A stretch of DNA of 64,000 nucleotides from Altimarinus sp041659565 (GTDB taxonomy: Bacteria > Patescibacteriota > Gracilibacteria > BD1-5 > UBA6164): contig JBAZXZ010000003.1 of assembly GCA_041659565.1 (NCBI GenBank), positions 1-64,000 on the forward strand. The letters are read 5' to 3'. The notes beneath the pieces are model-generated. The model saw only the letters and a program-made list of their open reading frames with translations, made no database searches and had not been told where the DNA came from. A program made the translations under genes and the position numbers. This document shows, piece after piece, positions 1-11,899 of the stretch. Numbering within the stretch: the first letter of the stretch is position 1; the number at the start of each line of letters is the position of its first letter.

Positions 1-167
1 GTTGGGTTTGTTGGTAGTGTTGGGTTTGTTGGAAGCGTTGGGTTTGTTGGAAGCGTTGGGTTTGTTGGAAGCGTTGGGTTTGTTGGAAGCGTTGGTTTTG
101 TTGGAAGCGTTGGTTTTGTTGGAAGCGTTGGTTTTGTTGGAAGCGTTGGTTTTGTTGGAAGCGTTGG
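1..167 (-). repeat. 18-bp tandem coding repeat
   Basis: About nine near-perfect copies of an 18-bp unit (gttgggtttgttggaagc and the variant with gttttg). In the minus-strand reading frame they encode TLPTNP and TLPTKP. The single variable base changes Asn to Lys. The near-identity at DNA level points to recent slippage or expansion. The array continues off the left edge. Confidence 0.9.
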
Positions 168-3100
168 GTTTTCTTCTTTTTTCTTTACTTCTCATACAAC
201 TGTAATTCATCCCTTTAAAACATCATTTTCAGCTGCATAAACCTGACTATTTGAACTAATAGTAATTTCAACATCTCAAGATTTTCATCATTTTAATTTC
301 AAATTTCTTATAGCAAAAGCATCATTGAAACAATCTCACCATTTAAACATAACTGTATCGAAAGTTAAAGTTTCTCAATTTGGTCAATTTCATCATTTTA
401 ACATTTTTACTAAATCATATACATTTACTTTAATATTTCATGCTAGATTAGTTAAAAATGTTTTAGGTAAACTATCTATCATTTTTTCTTTTAATTTTGC
501 ATCTTCTATAATTTCAAAAGCATCTTTTCCTTTTTCTGGTGTAGCTACTTCTATAGATCAAACCATAGGAGTAACTCAAAGTGATGACACTACAAAACTT
601 GCCATATTATTAACTGATTGAGTTTCAAACTCTGTTTGCTTGTCAAATTTATTAAGCAAAAATTCTTTAGCATTTTTGATACTTGATATATCTCACCCAA
701 TCCATGATTGAATTTGATTATTAGACTTTTCTGCTCTACTTTTATCTTTTCATCACAAACTTTTGATTTCAAAATCTTTCATATTCATTTTTTTCATCAA
801 TTTTTGTGTTTCTTTATTTCATATATCAATTCATTCTTTTTGCATTATATTTTTACTTACCATAAATCTACCAAAAACTCTTTCAAGTATAAGCATTTTT
901 TCATTATCTGTTAATTGTTCTTTTCATAAATTAATTCAAACCTTTTTATTATATTTTTCAAAATCAGTCCATACTGTATTATCAAATTCTCAGTTTACAA
1001 GCATTTTTTGTATAGAAGCTTGTAATTTTTCATCTTTATTTTTGTTATTAATTTTTTCTTTAACTTGGTTAATTATTCAATCTAAACCTAATAGTGTTTC
1101 ATTATTAAAATTAACTTCTGAATTTGATTTTTGATCTGGTAAACTTCAAGTAATTGGTTCAAATTTATTAACTGGAACAAATAATCATTTACTATCAGTT
1201 TTTCATTCACCTATAACTACAGTTTTCACAATTCTTTCTTTTGTAGTATACTCATTGATATTTACTTTTTCATTTGTGTAAAAATAAATTTTTTCATCTT
1301 TCTTTTCTGCTTGTACTTTTCAATCAACTGTTGATATATTGTAAGTATCTGGAACAGAATAAACTTTTTTACCTTCATAATTTTCATTTTCTAATCATAT
1401 TCAACTAAATTTCATATCAGTATTATCTAATTTTTTTCCAGTATTTCCTCTTTCTTGTTCATTTCTATGATCTACTTTATTCCATTTTTGAGATATTTTC
1501 TCTCATGTAATTGTAAGATATGGAATAGGTAAAAATCATGATACTAAAGCTACTCATCATCAAATGCTAGTAAGTTTTGTTCACTCAGCATTTTTATATA
1601 ATGTATTTTCATAATAATTTAAATATCCATTCATCATTTCATTAAGTGCTTTATCAGCATATTGTTTATTATTTTTAAACATTTCATATGCTTGTTTTAA
1701 TTCATTGTATACTTTTTCATCACCCGCTCTATCTTCTGATTTTTTAGCATATTCACTACTATTAAAGTCTTTTAAATCTTTTAAATCTGTTTTAATTATT
1801 TCTAGATTTTTTTTCATTCATTCTACTGCATTTTTTATACCCTTTTGAGTTTCTGCATCTACTTTTGCAACTGAAAGTCATAATGCTCCTCAAACTGTAG
1901 AAATTCAAGCATAAACTGACGGTTCATAAGTTCATTTTATTTCTTCAGAAAATAAACTATTTACTTCCTTATCTCACTCTAAAGTATATGACCCCATTAC
2001 TCAAGCTCAAACAGGAGAAACTGCTCATCATACATTTAATCATCATTTTTTATATGAAGCTCACAAAACAGGGATAATTAAATTAGCTAGAGATGCTGAA
2101 AGCTTGATTCAAGTATCTTTTAATTTGTCTTCAAATAAATTTTTTGAAAGAGCAAATCAAGGAATTCCACTAGCTATTCATGCCTGTAAACTATCTATAT
2201 ATGCGTTTGTAAATTTAGAGATATCAAAATTTGCTCAAATTCACTCAACTGATCAAAGTGCAATTCAAATAGCAGTCAACTTAATATCATCTTTTATTGT
2301 TTTTATTTGTTCTGCATTAACTCATTTTAAAGTTGAAAGTTTTTTATTTAATTTTTCACTTTGATCTATTTCTCTTCAAATTAAATCTGATGTCTTAGCT
2401 TCATTTTCGTACATAGAATTTAAAGCTTTATTTACTCAATTTTTTATAACTAATTCTCATGGTTTAACTCTTCTTTCTATCATACTTCAAAGTGCTCTTT
2501 GAAATCTTTCTCTAGCACCATAAAGATTTGTAGACATTTCTCTAGAAAAAGTAGCCATATCTGTAAATCATAAATTTTTCATAAATACATCAATTCATTC
2601 ACTCGTTAATCATTTTGTTGCTATATAATAAGCTTGAGCTTCTCATACATTGAAATTATCTTTTGTTTCTAACGTTCAATTTTTATCAAAATCTAATAAT
2701 AAAGCTAATTTTTGTTCTGATTTTAATGTTGATACTTTATTTTGAGTTTCCAAATAATCTTTTATTGTAACATAAACAGCCATAGCTTCTGGAGATTCAA
2801 AAAAATTATCAAATTTATATCCAAGCTCTTTACTTAATTTATTTGTTACTCATGAATTATTATTAGGAGTCAGTGTATCTATTTCACCTTTTTCATTTTT
2901 AGGCATTAATTTAGTTAAATCATTGTAAACTTTTTGTAAGTCACTTCTTTTTAAAATATTTCATAATGATGCTTTTGAATTTGCTCAAAGTGATTCTATA
3001 TATTCTGCTCTTGATTTATCTTTTCAAGCAAATGTAGAATTAAATTTTTGAATTTCTTCTTTCGTTTGTGTTATTATATATTGTTCTTTTATTTCTTTTT

Positions 3101-3185
3101 TAGCAGATACATCAGCTATAGTATTTATTTTTTTTGGTTCATCATCACGTTCTAAACCATCTAACCCGTTTTCAAAATTACCCAT
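1..3185 (-). CDS. very large hypothetical protein with TLPTNP repeats (C-terminus beyond window)
   Basis: Open for 1061 codons on the minus strand with TGA = Gly. It starts at ATG 3185 and is still open at position 1, so the C-terminus is missing. The N-terminal half is charged and helical. Around residues 370-440 there is a Gly/Ala-rich hydrophobic stretch, with another near residue 540, which could be membrane-inserting. Near the window edge the sequence becomes a Pro/Thr tandem repeat: about four TLPTKP then about five TLPTNP units, encoded by an 18-bp DNA repeat. Such repeats usually form an extended linker or wall-spanning stalk. No family recognised. Its neighbour upstream is a wall-anchored protein, so an envelope role is possible but inferred only. 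Confidence 0.8.
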
Positions 3186-3320
3186 ATTTTTATAATTAAA
3201 ATATAAATTTGTTTTTATTTTTGTTATTTACTCTACTATAATATCATATTAAAAAATATTAGTCTACAATTTTAGCTTGACAATTACTATAATATATTTT
3301 ATATATTATTTTTAAAACAA

Positions 3321-3350
3321 AAAAACTACCTTGTTAACAAGGTAGTTTTT
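3321..3350 (-). terminator. bidirectional hairpin terminator
   Basis: Perfect palindrome with arms aaaaactaccttg and caaggtagttttt, flanked by A and T runs. It lies 20 bp beyond the stop of the LPQTG surface-protein gene (minus strand). Confidence 0.8.
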
Positions 3351-3370
3351 GAATATTTAATAATTAAATA

Positions 3371-4072
3371 TTAATTAGTTTTTCTTTTTAATCCAAATAA
3401 TCCAAGACCTAGAAGTAATGCAATAAGCACTAGAAGTATATGTTCTGGTCCAGTTTGAGGAAGTTTTTTAACTGGTGCATTTTCTACAACGATAGGAGCA
3501 GGTGTATTACTTGGAACTCAAGATTTGAAAAGTACACATTCTCTATGTTCGATTTGATCAATAGCAACTTCATTATTTATTATATCATGAGACATAACAG
3601 AAAATAAAAGTAAACCTATATTTTGTCATCTTGCTACAGTATTTTTATCTAATTTATATGCATATCAAGTTTTTGATTCAATCCAACTAACTTGCCCTGA
3701 AGGAGCTATAACATAAGCTTCTTGTCCAGAAGAAAATATAGTTTCAAAATCTTTTGTATATTGCCAAAAATTATCAGCAGAAGGAGTTTGAGACCAAGTA
3801 ACTTTATCTCATCCTAAATTAATCATTGAAGGCATTGATTGCTCTTCTTTATATAAAAGTTTAGGATTAGTTGTCTTATTTATAAATATATCATTTATAA
3901 ACCCAAAAGCTTCTCCTTGTCCTTTTTCTCATCCATTAAAACATTGGTTACAAGTATTTTGTGCAAATACTGGATCACTACTACATTCTACTTCAGTATA
4001 TGCAGCTCCAACTGATTGAAGAGTTAATCAAAATATAATTGCTCCAGTTAATAATAATTTGTTAGTTTTCAT
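3371..4072 (-). CDS. LPXTG-type wall-anchored surface protein
   Basis: 233 residues. The N-terminal signal peptide is MKTNKLLLTGAIIFWLT-like, with a likely signal peptidase I site after GAA near residue 24. The mature part is polar with several Cys and no recognised domain. The C-terminus is a textbook cell-wall sorting signal: KKLPQTGPE, then a Leu-rich hydrophobic helix of about 20 residues, then the positive tail KRKTN. Known of the family: sortase cleaves between T and G of LPXTG and links the protein to a surface acceptor. No sortase gene is seen in the window. Start ATG 4072 is the only one giving a signal peptide. Monocistronic, followed by a hairpin terminator. Confidence 0.85.
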
Positions 4073-4165
4073 AAAAAAATTAATTAATAATAAATTACTT
4101 TGTCATATTAACACCAAACCCTTTTATAGTCAAAATTTTATACTATTTTTTACTATATTTTAGCT

Positions 4166-5329
4166 TTACTTTTTCACTATTTTATTCACTATTAATTGTT
4201 GGAAAATTGTAAATATAGTAGATATCCCCCAATATATTCAAACTCAAGCCAATAATGAATATGTAAAAACTCAAACCATAGCAGGTAATCAATAAAGCAT
4301 AAACTTATTTAATAAATCAGGATCCGGCATAAAACTATTATATTTTGAAGCATCTTTTTTCTTTTCTAAAACAACTCATTTAGCATTTGCTTTATTATTT
4401 GCTAGAGATAATTTAACTTGTATAAATTGAATCACTGCAATAAATATACCTAAAGATATTCAGGTAACTCATCAAACACCTAACAAATCCATACCAAAAA
4501 AATTATGCCCTATACTATCTAGATTAAAACTTCATATTTTATCATAAATATAATATACATTTGAATAATCTTTTATATTTATAAATATACGGTAAATAAC
4601 TAAAAGTATAGGCATTTGAATAATAAGTAATCCACAAGATCAAAATGGATTTACACTTTCTTCTTTATATAATTTCATCATTTCTGCACCAAGCATCTGT
4701 GAATTTCATTTATGTTTTGTTTGGATTTCTTTGATTTTAGGTTGTATTGCTTGAAGTTTTCTTTGAGAAAGCATCATCTTATGTTGTGGATACAATAAAG
4801 CTAATCTTATAATAATAGTTATAGTTATAATTGCCCATCATAGTGAATTATTAAAAAGAATGATGAAAAATATCGTTAAATTATACAAAGGAGCATAAAC
4901 CAATCATACAAAAGTTTTTGAAATAATTCATTTATTTTTTATTTCTGTTTGAGTTATATATTCTTTTTTATCTAATTTTATAAGATAATTATAAGTTCAT
5001 TCTTTTAAAAATTTATCATAATATTTATTGTAAGCTACAGTTTCTTTTGTATTTGGTTTTATTTCCAAGTCTTTACAAAATTCTTTTGGAAAAACCAATT
5101 TTTCTCAAGAGTAATTTATAGCTATATCATTACAAGTATTTAATTTAACTGATTTCGCAGTATTGTTTGTTATAAGTAAACTAGGTGAAGCTGGAATAGT
5201 ATAAGATGTATTTGATAATTTAAACTCCAAAACTCATGTTGTTGTATTTCCTTTATCCTTAAAAAATACATTTACTACTAAAATAGTAAGTAAAAAAATT
5301 ATCAGAAAATTTAAAATTTTGTCTTTCAT
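4166..5329 (-). CDS. yidC: membrane protein insertase YidC
   Basis: 387 residues. Inserts and folds inner-membrane proteins, alone or with Sec. It has an N-terminal membrane anchor (residues 8-24), a short external domain (about 30-150), then the conserved insertase core of five membrane helices (about 155-385). The key groove arginine is visible in IIIRLALLYP (Arg175), followed by the cytoplasmic helical hairpin rich in Gln and Lys. Shorter external domain than in Proteobacteria. It follows rpmH and rnpA in the classical rpmH-rnpA-yidC order, 30 bp after rnpA, probably as one operon. Many glycines are TGA. Confident family call. Confidence 0.93.
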
Positions 5330-5359
5330 AGTTTATTAGTTAATAATTAGTTGTTTTCT

Positions 5360-5725
5360 TTATCATTTTATATTCATCATTTTCTTCAATAAAAATTTCA
5401 CATCATTATCAAATCAATTTATACTCTCTAAATTATTTTTTTCAAGTTTAGTTTGTTTTTTTAATACAAAAACTAAGTCATGGTAAGTTTGTGGGTTTTG
5501 TCATTTTCACATTTCAACATTTACCATATCATAAAATCTCCTTCTGAAAAAATTTCTTTTTACACTAGAATCTACATTTTTTCATGAAATTATAATTGCA
5601 AATCTATTATGTTTCAAATTATTTTTAGTATAATTCAAAACTAATCAATATGAAAAAAAAGGTTTTCAATATTTCAAAACCTTTTTTACTTCATTTTCTT
5701 TCAATCTATAATCTTTAGAAATCAT
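5360..5725 (-). CDS. rnpA: ribonuclease P protein component
   Basis: 121 residues, normal for the family (about 115-125). Binds RNase P RNA and helps cleave the 5' leader of pre-tRNAs. The RNR-type signature is visible at SSVKRNFFRRRF, preceded by the strand NRFAIIIS that leads into it. ATG 5725 lies 14 bp after the rpmH stop, and yidC follows 30 bp on, so the three are likely co-transcribed. The last codon before the TAA stop is TGA, read as Gly. In the standard code the gene would look broken. Confidence 0.92.
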
Positions 5726-5739
5726 AAAAGCACTAAATA

Positions 5740-5970
5740 TTATTTTATGTAATTTCCTTTACCATCAAATCTAGCTTTTCTAGGACTTCCTCAAGCTATA
5801 ATATGCATTTTAGCTTTTCAATTAACTTCTTGAAATCTCTTTGGATAAGATACTGTTAATTCGTATCTTCATTTTCTTCTTCTATTTCTCAAAACTTTTC
5901 AACCATCTATAGTTCTTTGTAAAAAACCATGAACTCTAAGTCTTTTTCTTTTTTTAAATTTTCCTAACAT
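5740..5970 (-). CDS. rpmH: 50S ribosomal protein L34
   Basis: 76 residues. The L34 core is visible: KKRKRLRVHGF, then an Arg/Lys-rich stretch GKVLRNRRRKGR with ELTV. L34 is usually 44-50 residues. This copy carries a C-terminal extension of about 30 basic residues. First gene of the rpmH-rnpA-yidC cluster that often lies near the chromosomal origin, but no dnaA or clear DnaA-box cluster is seen here. Confidence 0.9.
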
Positions 5971-6126
5971 AATACTGTAATTAACAATTAATAGTTATAC
6001 CGCCCCTTGGTACAGAACAATTAATAATCTAAACTGAAAAATCAGATTTAATATAATTATTAAATTCAGGGCAAATTTTATATATATTTAACAAAAAGTC
6101 AAAATAAAAATTTTATTTTAGTGAAA

Positions 6127-7347
6127 TTATATTTTTCTTCTTAAAAAAGCAGGAACAGAATCTATTTCTTCTTGCATTTGATTTTTTACTGTAGAAGGTG
6201 TAGATGGTGTGTTATATGTATTTGTTTGAGTCATAGGTCTAGCCTCATTTATAGGTTTTCTGCCAAAACTTCAACTTCTAAGTAATTCTCATTTTTTCTC
6301 TAAGAATTTTTTATTTGTTTCTTCATTAAATCAAGTAGCTACAACAGTTATTTTGATTTGTCCATCATAATCAGGAACTATACTTGTACCAAATATTATA
6401 TTTGCATCTGGATCTACTGATTCAGTAATAATTTTAGCTGCTTCATCAACCTCAAACATTGATAAATCATTTCATCAAGTTATATTTAGAAGTAATCATT
6501 TTGCTCAAGCTATAGATAAATCAAGAAGTGGACTATCCATTGCAGCTCTTGCAGCTTCTACTGCTCTATTTTCTCCAGATCCATAACCTATTCACATCAA
6601 AGCAGATCATGCATTTCTCATAACTGATTTTATATCTGCAAAATCAAGATTAATTATTCAAGGATTAGTTATTAAATCAGAAATTCATTGAACTCATTGA
6701 CTAAGTACTTCATCAACAATTGAAAAAGCATCAAGCATAGGAGTTTTTTTATCTATTATAGAAAGGATTCTATCATTTGGAATAGTTATAAGGGTATCTA
6801 CTTTTTCTTTCAATTCTTCAAATCAATCAATTGCTTTTGCAGCTCTATTTTGTCATTCAAAAGAAAATGGTTTAGTAACAACTCATACAGTCAATGCTCA
6901 TAATTCTTTTGCAATTTCAGCAATAACTGGAGCAGCTCAAGTTCAAGTTCCTCAACCAAGACCACAAGTTATAAATACCATATGTGCTCATTCAAGCATC
7001 GCCCTAATTTCATCTCTTGATTCTTCTGCTGCCTTTTTACCTATTTGAGGATCAGCTCAAGCTCATAATCATAAAGTCACCATTTTCCCAAGATTCAATT
7101 TTTGATTTGCATAAGATGAAAATAATGCTTGTGAATCAGTATTCATAGCAATAAATTCTACTCTTTCAAAACCTCATTGAATCATTCTATTTACAGTATT
7201 TGTTCACCCTCCACCTACTCAAACTACAATTATTTTTGCAATTGGTGAAATTGATTTAGAAATCAAAATTTCTTCTGGTCAGTTATGTTCTATTTTACTT
7301 CAATTATTCATAAGTAAATTTTTTAATCTATCTTCTCTTTTTATCAT
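6127..7347 (-). CDS. ftsZ: cell division protein FtsZ
   Basis: 406 residues. Tubulin-like GTPase that forms the division ring. The N-terminal nucleotide loop reads VGVGGGGTNTVNRM. The tubulin signature GLGGGTGTGAAPVIAE is present, with most of its glycines coded by TGA. The T7-loop region and GTPase C-domain follow. After a Thr/Pro-rich linker the conserved C-terminal peptide ends VPAFLRRKI, the docking site for FtsA/ZipA-type partners. ftsA lies directly upstream (130-bp gap), the usual ftsA-ftsZ order on this strand. No Shine-Dalgarno before ATG 7347. Confidence 0.96.
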
Positions 7348-7477
7348 ATTATATGTTATTAAAAATTAAATGTTTATTATTAATAGCTGAAATTTTACAG
7401 CTCAGTTTTTTATTTTTATTCTTTTTTTTAAATCTTTTTTTCTTTCTTCTTTAGTCTTTATTCTTTTATCTAATTTA

Positions 7478-8713
7478 TTAAGGTATTATTTTCTTAAATA
7501 TCTTCATTACAGAATGAAACATTCAAGAAAAATTTATAGAAATCCTTGAAGGTCAAGCAGAATATTTATTTGCTAAAATCAAAGTTCCTATAACAGAAGC
7601 AAAAACTGGATCACTTATAGTAGTATCTGTTACACTATTTTTTTCTACTGGAACTCATATAAAAGCAGGTAATCTCAAAACCTCTTTTGTTAATTCAATC
7701 AATCATCTTGCTTTAACTCATCATCCCACAAGTATTGCTCACTCTGGTAACAATCAATCTTTTCAAGCTTTTCTTAATTCTTCTCTTACAAAATATAATA
7801 TCTCTTCATATCTTGCTGTAGCAATTTGTGATAAATAAATTTTAGAAACTTTTCAATCTTCATTTTGATTAAATCTATATAAATCGACTTCTTCATCAGA
7901 AACTGATTGTTTTTTATCTAAAGCCAACTCCATATATTCTATTTTCATTTTTTCAGCAGTATCAATTGATGTTCTAACTCATAAAGCTATATCATTTGTA
8001 ACATTTGTTGATCAAAATGGAATTACAGAAGCATATTTTAAAACTCATTCTTCGTAAACAGTAACTCAAGTTGTTGATGATCATATATCAATACAAACAA
8101 CTCATAGTTCTTTTTGTCTTTTTGTTAAAACTCATTCAGCAGAAGCTATGATATTTGGATAAATATCAAAAATCTCAATTCCAACATCAGCTATTGCTTT
8201 TTTCATATTATTTAACATATTTACATTTATAGAAAATATATTAGCAACAACTTCTAATTTTCTAGCTGACATTCATATAGGATTTTTTACTCAAGCTTCT
8301 AAATCAACTACAAAGTATTCAGGAAGTACTTTTAAAATCTCTCTATTAGGTAATTCTACTCAATTTTTTGCCATTTCCATAGCTCTATCTAAATCATCAT
8401 GTGTGATTTCACTTCAAGCAATAGCTATAACTCATTTACTTTTAATAACTTCAAAAGAAGAAGAATTAAAAGAAATATAAACTCAAGATACTTGTTCTCA
8501 AGCCATTCTCTCAGCTTCCTCAAGAGATTTATCTAGATTATTTTTAAATTCTTCCATATCTAGAATATTTCATTTTTTTATGGCATTAGATGCAGAAATT
8601 CAAACTCATAGAACATGGAAATCATTTGCATTCTCAGTATCAAATCTTCAGATAACTGTTTTAATATTAGCACTTCAAATATCTATTGATGTAATTGTTC
8701 ATTCGTAACTCAT
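7478..8713 (-). CDS. ftsA: cell division protein FtsA
   Basis: 411 residues. Actin-like ATPase that tethers FtsZ to the membrane. N-terminal phosphate loop ITSIDIGSANIKT, second nucleotide motif CIDIGSSTTGVTVYEEG, and a C-terminal amphipathic membrane-targeting helix (SVMKIFKKIIP). The 1C insert domain (SHS2) lies around residues 80-170. Start ATG 8713 is preceded by a 467-bp intergenic region that should hold its promoter. ftsZ follows. Confidence 0.94.
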
Positions 8714-9027
8714 AATTTTAATTAGTAATTAAAAATTAATAATTCTTGGTTTTTATAACTTTATATATATATTACAATATTAGTTTTATGTTATATTTTT
8801 TTATACAACTATTTTGCCTTAAAATAAGGAAAAGTTATATCTATACCATTAATTTAACTTGGTAAATTATATTGACTTGTTTTCTTTTTTCAAAAGTACT
8901 TTTAAAGTTGTGTTAAAAAACCTTTAGAAACACAGTATATCACTACATTTAATTTTTAGAAAATTAAAAGAATAAAAATTTTGATTAAATTTAATTTTTT
9001 ATATAATAAAGAATAATAAAGTTAATT
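8714..9027. other. intergenic region between divergent ftsA and ftsE
   Basis: About 310 bp of A/T-rich DNA upstream of both ftsA (minus) and ftsE (plus), so it must contain both promoters. I see no convincing -35/-10 pair, RNA gene or ORF with family similarity. The rest of the gap is a palindromic repeat (9028-9109). Confidence 0.5.
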
Positions 9028-9109
9028 GTCATACTCGTGCTTGACACGAGTATCCAGTGAACTAAATATTGCTTGTACACTAGATTATCGGGTCAAGCCC
9101 GATAATGAC
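9028..9109. repeat. gtcat...atgac palindromic element (intergenic copy)
   Basis: Begins gtcatactcgtgcttgacac and ends gggtcaagcccgataatgac. Each end is itself an inverted repeat (tactcgtg/cacgagta, attatcgg/cccgataat), and the two ends are inverted with respect to each other. One of about ten copies in the window. Confidence 0.8.
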
Positions 9110-9180
9110 AGGATGATAATTTTCTATTTATTTAGTTATTCCTTAAATTTTTATTAGCTTACTCTCTAAATCCTTATATT

Positions 9181-9861
9181 ATGAAAATTGAAAATCTAAC
9201 ATTAGCTTTTTCTAATAAAACTGTAGTAAAAAATGTAAACATAGAAATAAATCCTAGTGAATTTATATTTTTAATATGACTTAGTTGATCAGGAAAAACA
9301 AGTATAATTAGATCTATTATATGAGATTTCAAACCAGTTTCATGAGATATAATCTTGGACAATTGAGAACCCTTATACAAAAACCTAAATGATAAACTTC
9401 TTTCTGCTTACAGAAGAAATATATGAGTTATATTTCAAGATTATAAATTGATGGAATCAAAAAGTGTCTATGAAAATGTGGCTTTTGCAATGGAGGTTTG
9501 CTGATATAATGACAAATACATACAAAAAAAAGTTCCAGAAACTCTAGAACAAGTAAAAATATTATCAAAAAAAGATAAGTTTGTATCTGAATTATCATGA
9601 GGAGAAAAACAAAGAGTTTCTATAGCTCGTGCATTAGTTCACAATCCAAGTATAATCATATGAGATGAACCAACTTGAAATCTAGATCCAATCACAGCTA
9701 TGGATGTAATGAATATATTTGTAGATTTAAATAAAGAATGAAAAACTATAATTATAGCAACTCATGACAAAAACATAGTAGACAAACTCAAAAAAAGAGT
9801 AGTAGTTTTCAAAGATAAAGAAATGGTTTCAGATAAGAAAAATGGGATTTATGAATTGTAA
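9181..9861 (+). CDS. ftsE: cell division ATP-binding protein FtsE
   Basis: 226 residues. ABC ATPase which, with FtsX, controls peptidoglycan hydrolases at the septum. Walker A GLSGSGKTS (two Gly by TGA), Q-loop in IGVIFQDYKLM, signature LSGGEKQRVSIARAL, Walker B IIIGDEPTGNLDP, and switch His in ATHDKN. The stretch QDYKLM...SVYENVAFAMEV is characteristic of FtsE rather than LolD or MacB. No ftsX follows: the next gene is convergent on the other strand, ending 1 bp away. ftsX must lie elsewhere. ATG 9181 has no SD. Confidence 0.88.
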
Positions 9862-10308
9862 TTAATCCTTATTCACCAAATACTGTAATCTCTTATAATG
9901 AGTTTTTATAACAAATGAAGTATCTCTTATTTTTGAATCTATATAAGGATCTTTAGATCAGTTTTCTTTGAAACTATATAATTCAAATAATCTATTTACA
10001 TTATAAATAAAACTTCAATATGCTTTTATAACATCAAATCAAGTGTAATAATCAAACTCTCCTGCTTCTATTTTTCATAAGATTTCTTTTTTTACCACAT
10101 TGTTTACTGTTTTCATATAATTATACATATTGTTGTATTTTGTAGTTTTTAAATTTACATACTTTATAGATATAGCATCTAAATCTGTTTTTTGTATACC
10201 ATATTCTAAATCAAGCATATCAGAAATTTCTCATTCTGATGCATTTACAAAATTAGCTATTGAAAAAATCGAAACAAAGATTATAATGAGACTTACAACT
10301 TTTTTCAT
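9862..10308 (-). CDS. hypothetical exported protein
   Basis: 148 residues. Hydrophobic signal peptide (MKKVVSLIIIFVSIFS) with a likely cleavage after VNA near residue 23. The mature part is helical, with regularly spaced Tyr, Lys and Asn, and no recognised motif. Its stop codon abuts the ftsE stop on the opposite strand (convergent). The short 63-bp gap to the J-domain gene on the other strand suggests divergent promoters there. Confidence 0.75.
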
Positions 10309-10371
10309 AATTTATATTTTAAAAAGTAAATTAATTACCTTATACTTATTTTTTAATTATTGTCAAGTAAA

Positions 10372-11100
10372 ATGAATAAAAATTATTATGAAACTCTTTG
10401 AGTTACAAAAACAGCAAGTGAAGATGAGATAAAAAAAGCTTTTAGGAAACTTGCAATGAAATATCACCCAGATAGAAACAAATGAGATAAAGCTACTGAA
10501 AGCAAATTTAAAGAAATAAATGAAGCATACAGTGTACTTTCTGATAAAGAAAAGAAAAAACAGTATGATACTTTTTGATCAGATTTTTCTTGATTTAATG
10601 GTGCATCTTGAAATCCATTTGCATGATGATGAAATCGCTCTTATACTACTGCTGATTTTTCATGATTTGAAGATATATTTTGATGATTTGCATGAACTAA
10701 TTCTAGAGGTAAAAAATCAAGTTCTTTTGATTTTTCAGATATATTTTGATGATTTAATTCTAGTAATCAAAGACAACCAGATGATTATTCTTCAAATTAT
10801 CAAAAACAACCTCCAAAAGAAGAAGAATCTCTTGATGTAGAAAAAACCTATGAAGTACCTATTTTTGACTTAATTTTAGGTTGTAGTATAGAAGTAGAAT
10901 GAACAAACAAGAAAAAAGTAAAATTAAAAATCCCAGCAAATACAAAGCCTTGAATTAAATTTAGAGTCAAAGATTTAGGAGTTGTAAAAAATTGAAAAAT
11001 ATGAAATCTAATTGTGAAAGTAGAAGCAAGAATGCCAAAACATATATCAGATGTTGATAAAAGCTTACTTGAAAGAATAAGAGAAAATATAGGGTATTAA
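10372..11100 (+). CDS. DnaJ-family (CbpA-like) J-domain co-chaperone
   Basis: 242 residues. Stimulates DnaK ATPase. The J domain occupies residues 1-70 with the essential HPD at 32-34. Next comes a Gly/Phe-rich segment (about 75-140) in which most Gly are TGA, then a substrate-binding C-domain with KIPANTKPGIKFRVKDLG. The four CxxCxGxG zinc motifs of true DnaJ are absent, and only one C-terminal beta-domain is recognisable, so it is shorter than CbpA (about 300). Convergent with a RecO-like gene, the two overlapping by 4 bp. Confidence 0.88.
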
Positions 11101-11648
11101 TTTATTCTCCTCAACTTTTCTTTTATTACCTCATCAAATCAATTTAATTTAAAAATCTCTTTTAATTTATTACTATTTATAAACTTCAATACTTTTTGAA
11201 CTAATTCATCTTCATGCATCAAATTTAATTCTCAAAGTAGATTAATTACTTTTAATCTGGATAAAATCAATTTAATCTCATCTATATTATTTGTATCATT
11301 TATTTCTTCTATTATTTCAAATACATCTTTAAATACTATTCATTCTGGCAATTTATTATAAACTAATCAAATTATTGTTAGGTATTCATTTATAGTGGCA
11401 AAATCTTTGTTTTCACAATTAAACTCTTTTTTTATTTTTATATTTTTGATTTTGTGAATGTCTCTTTGCTCTTTTGTTTCTATTTCACAATTTATTATAT
11501 ATCATAAATCCAGAGATTTCTCTTTTTTATGCTCTTTTTTTTGTGCTTTTATTCTACCATAATCAAAAGTAAAGATATCATATATAAAATCCTTGTCTTT
11601 TACTTTAGATATTTTTAAAATTATTGCTTTTGTCTTAAAAATAGCCAT
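11097..11648 (-). CDS. RecO-like DNA repair protein (tentative)
   Basis: 183 residues. The start MAIFKTKAIILKISKVKDKD followed by TFDYGRIKAQKK resembles the N-terminal OB-fold of RecO, which loads RecA with RecR. The rest is helical and lacks a Cys zinc cluster, as in several small RecO proteins. It is shorter than usual RecO (about 240). RecR is present at 16380-16988, which makes a RecO plausible. The similarity is only at the N-terminus, so the call is tentative. Confidence 0.5.
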
Positions 11649-11899
11649 AAATAATATTTAAGTACTAATAATTAAAATGATATTTTTTTATTTTCATTTA
11701 GCAAATATTTTTCATATAATCGTTTAAACAAAAGCTCTTTATGTGTATAGAAATATTCAATAATTTATATATAAAATACTTTTATTAAAAAGTCCAAGCA
11801 AAAGTATACAAAAAATTGGATTTTTTTAATACTTTTCTATACAATACTCTAGCTTTAATTTTAAAAGCTTATATTTTAATTTATAACTTTATATTTAAT

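Noticed and set aside
1..205. Open plus-strand frame of Leu-rich repeats (MGLLVVLGLLEAL...), or a CRISPR-like repeat array
   Set aside because: It is the complement of the TLPTNP/TLPTKP coding repeat of the large minus-strand protein. Units are contiguous 18-mers without spacers, so not CRISPR.
4166..5970. Chromosomal origin next to rpmH-rnpA-yidC
   Set aside because: No dnaA, no DnaA-box cluster and no A/T-rich unwinding region distinct from background, although this cluster is often near oriC.
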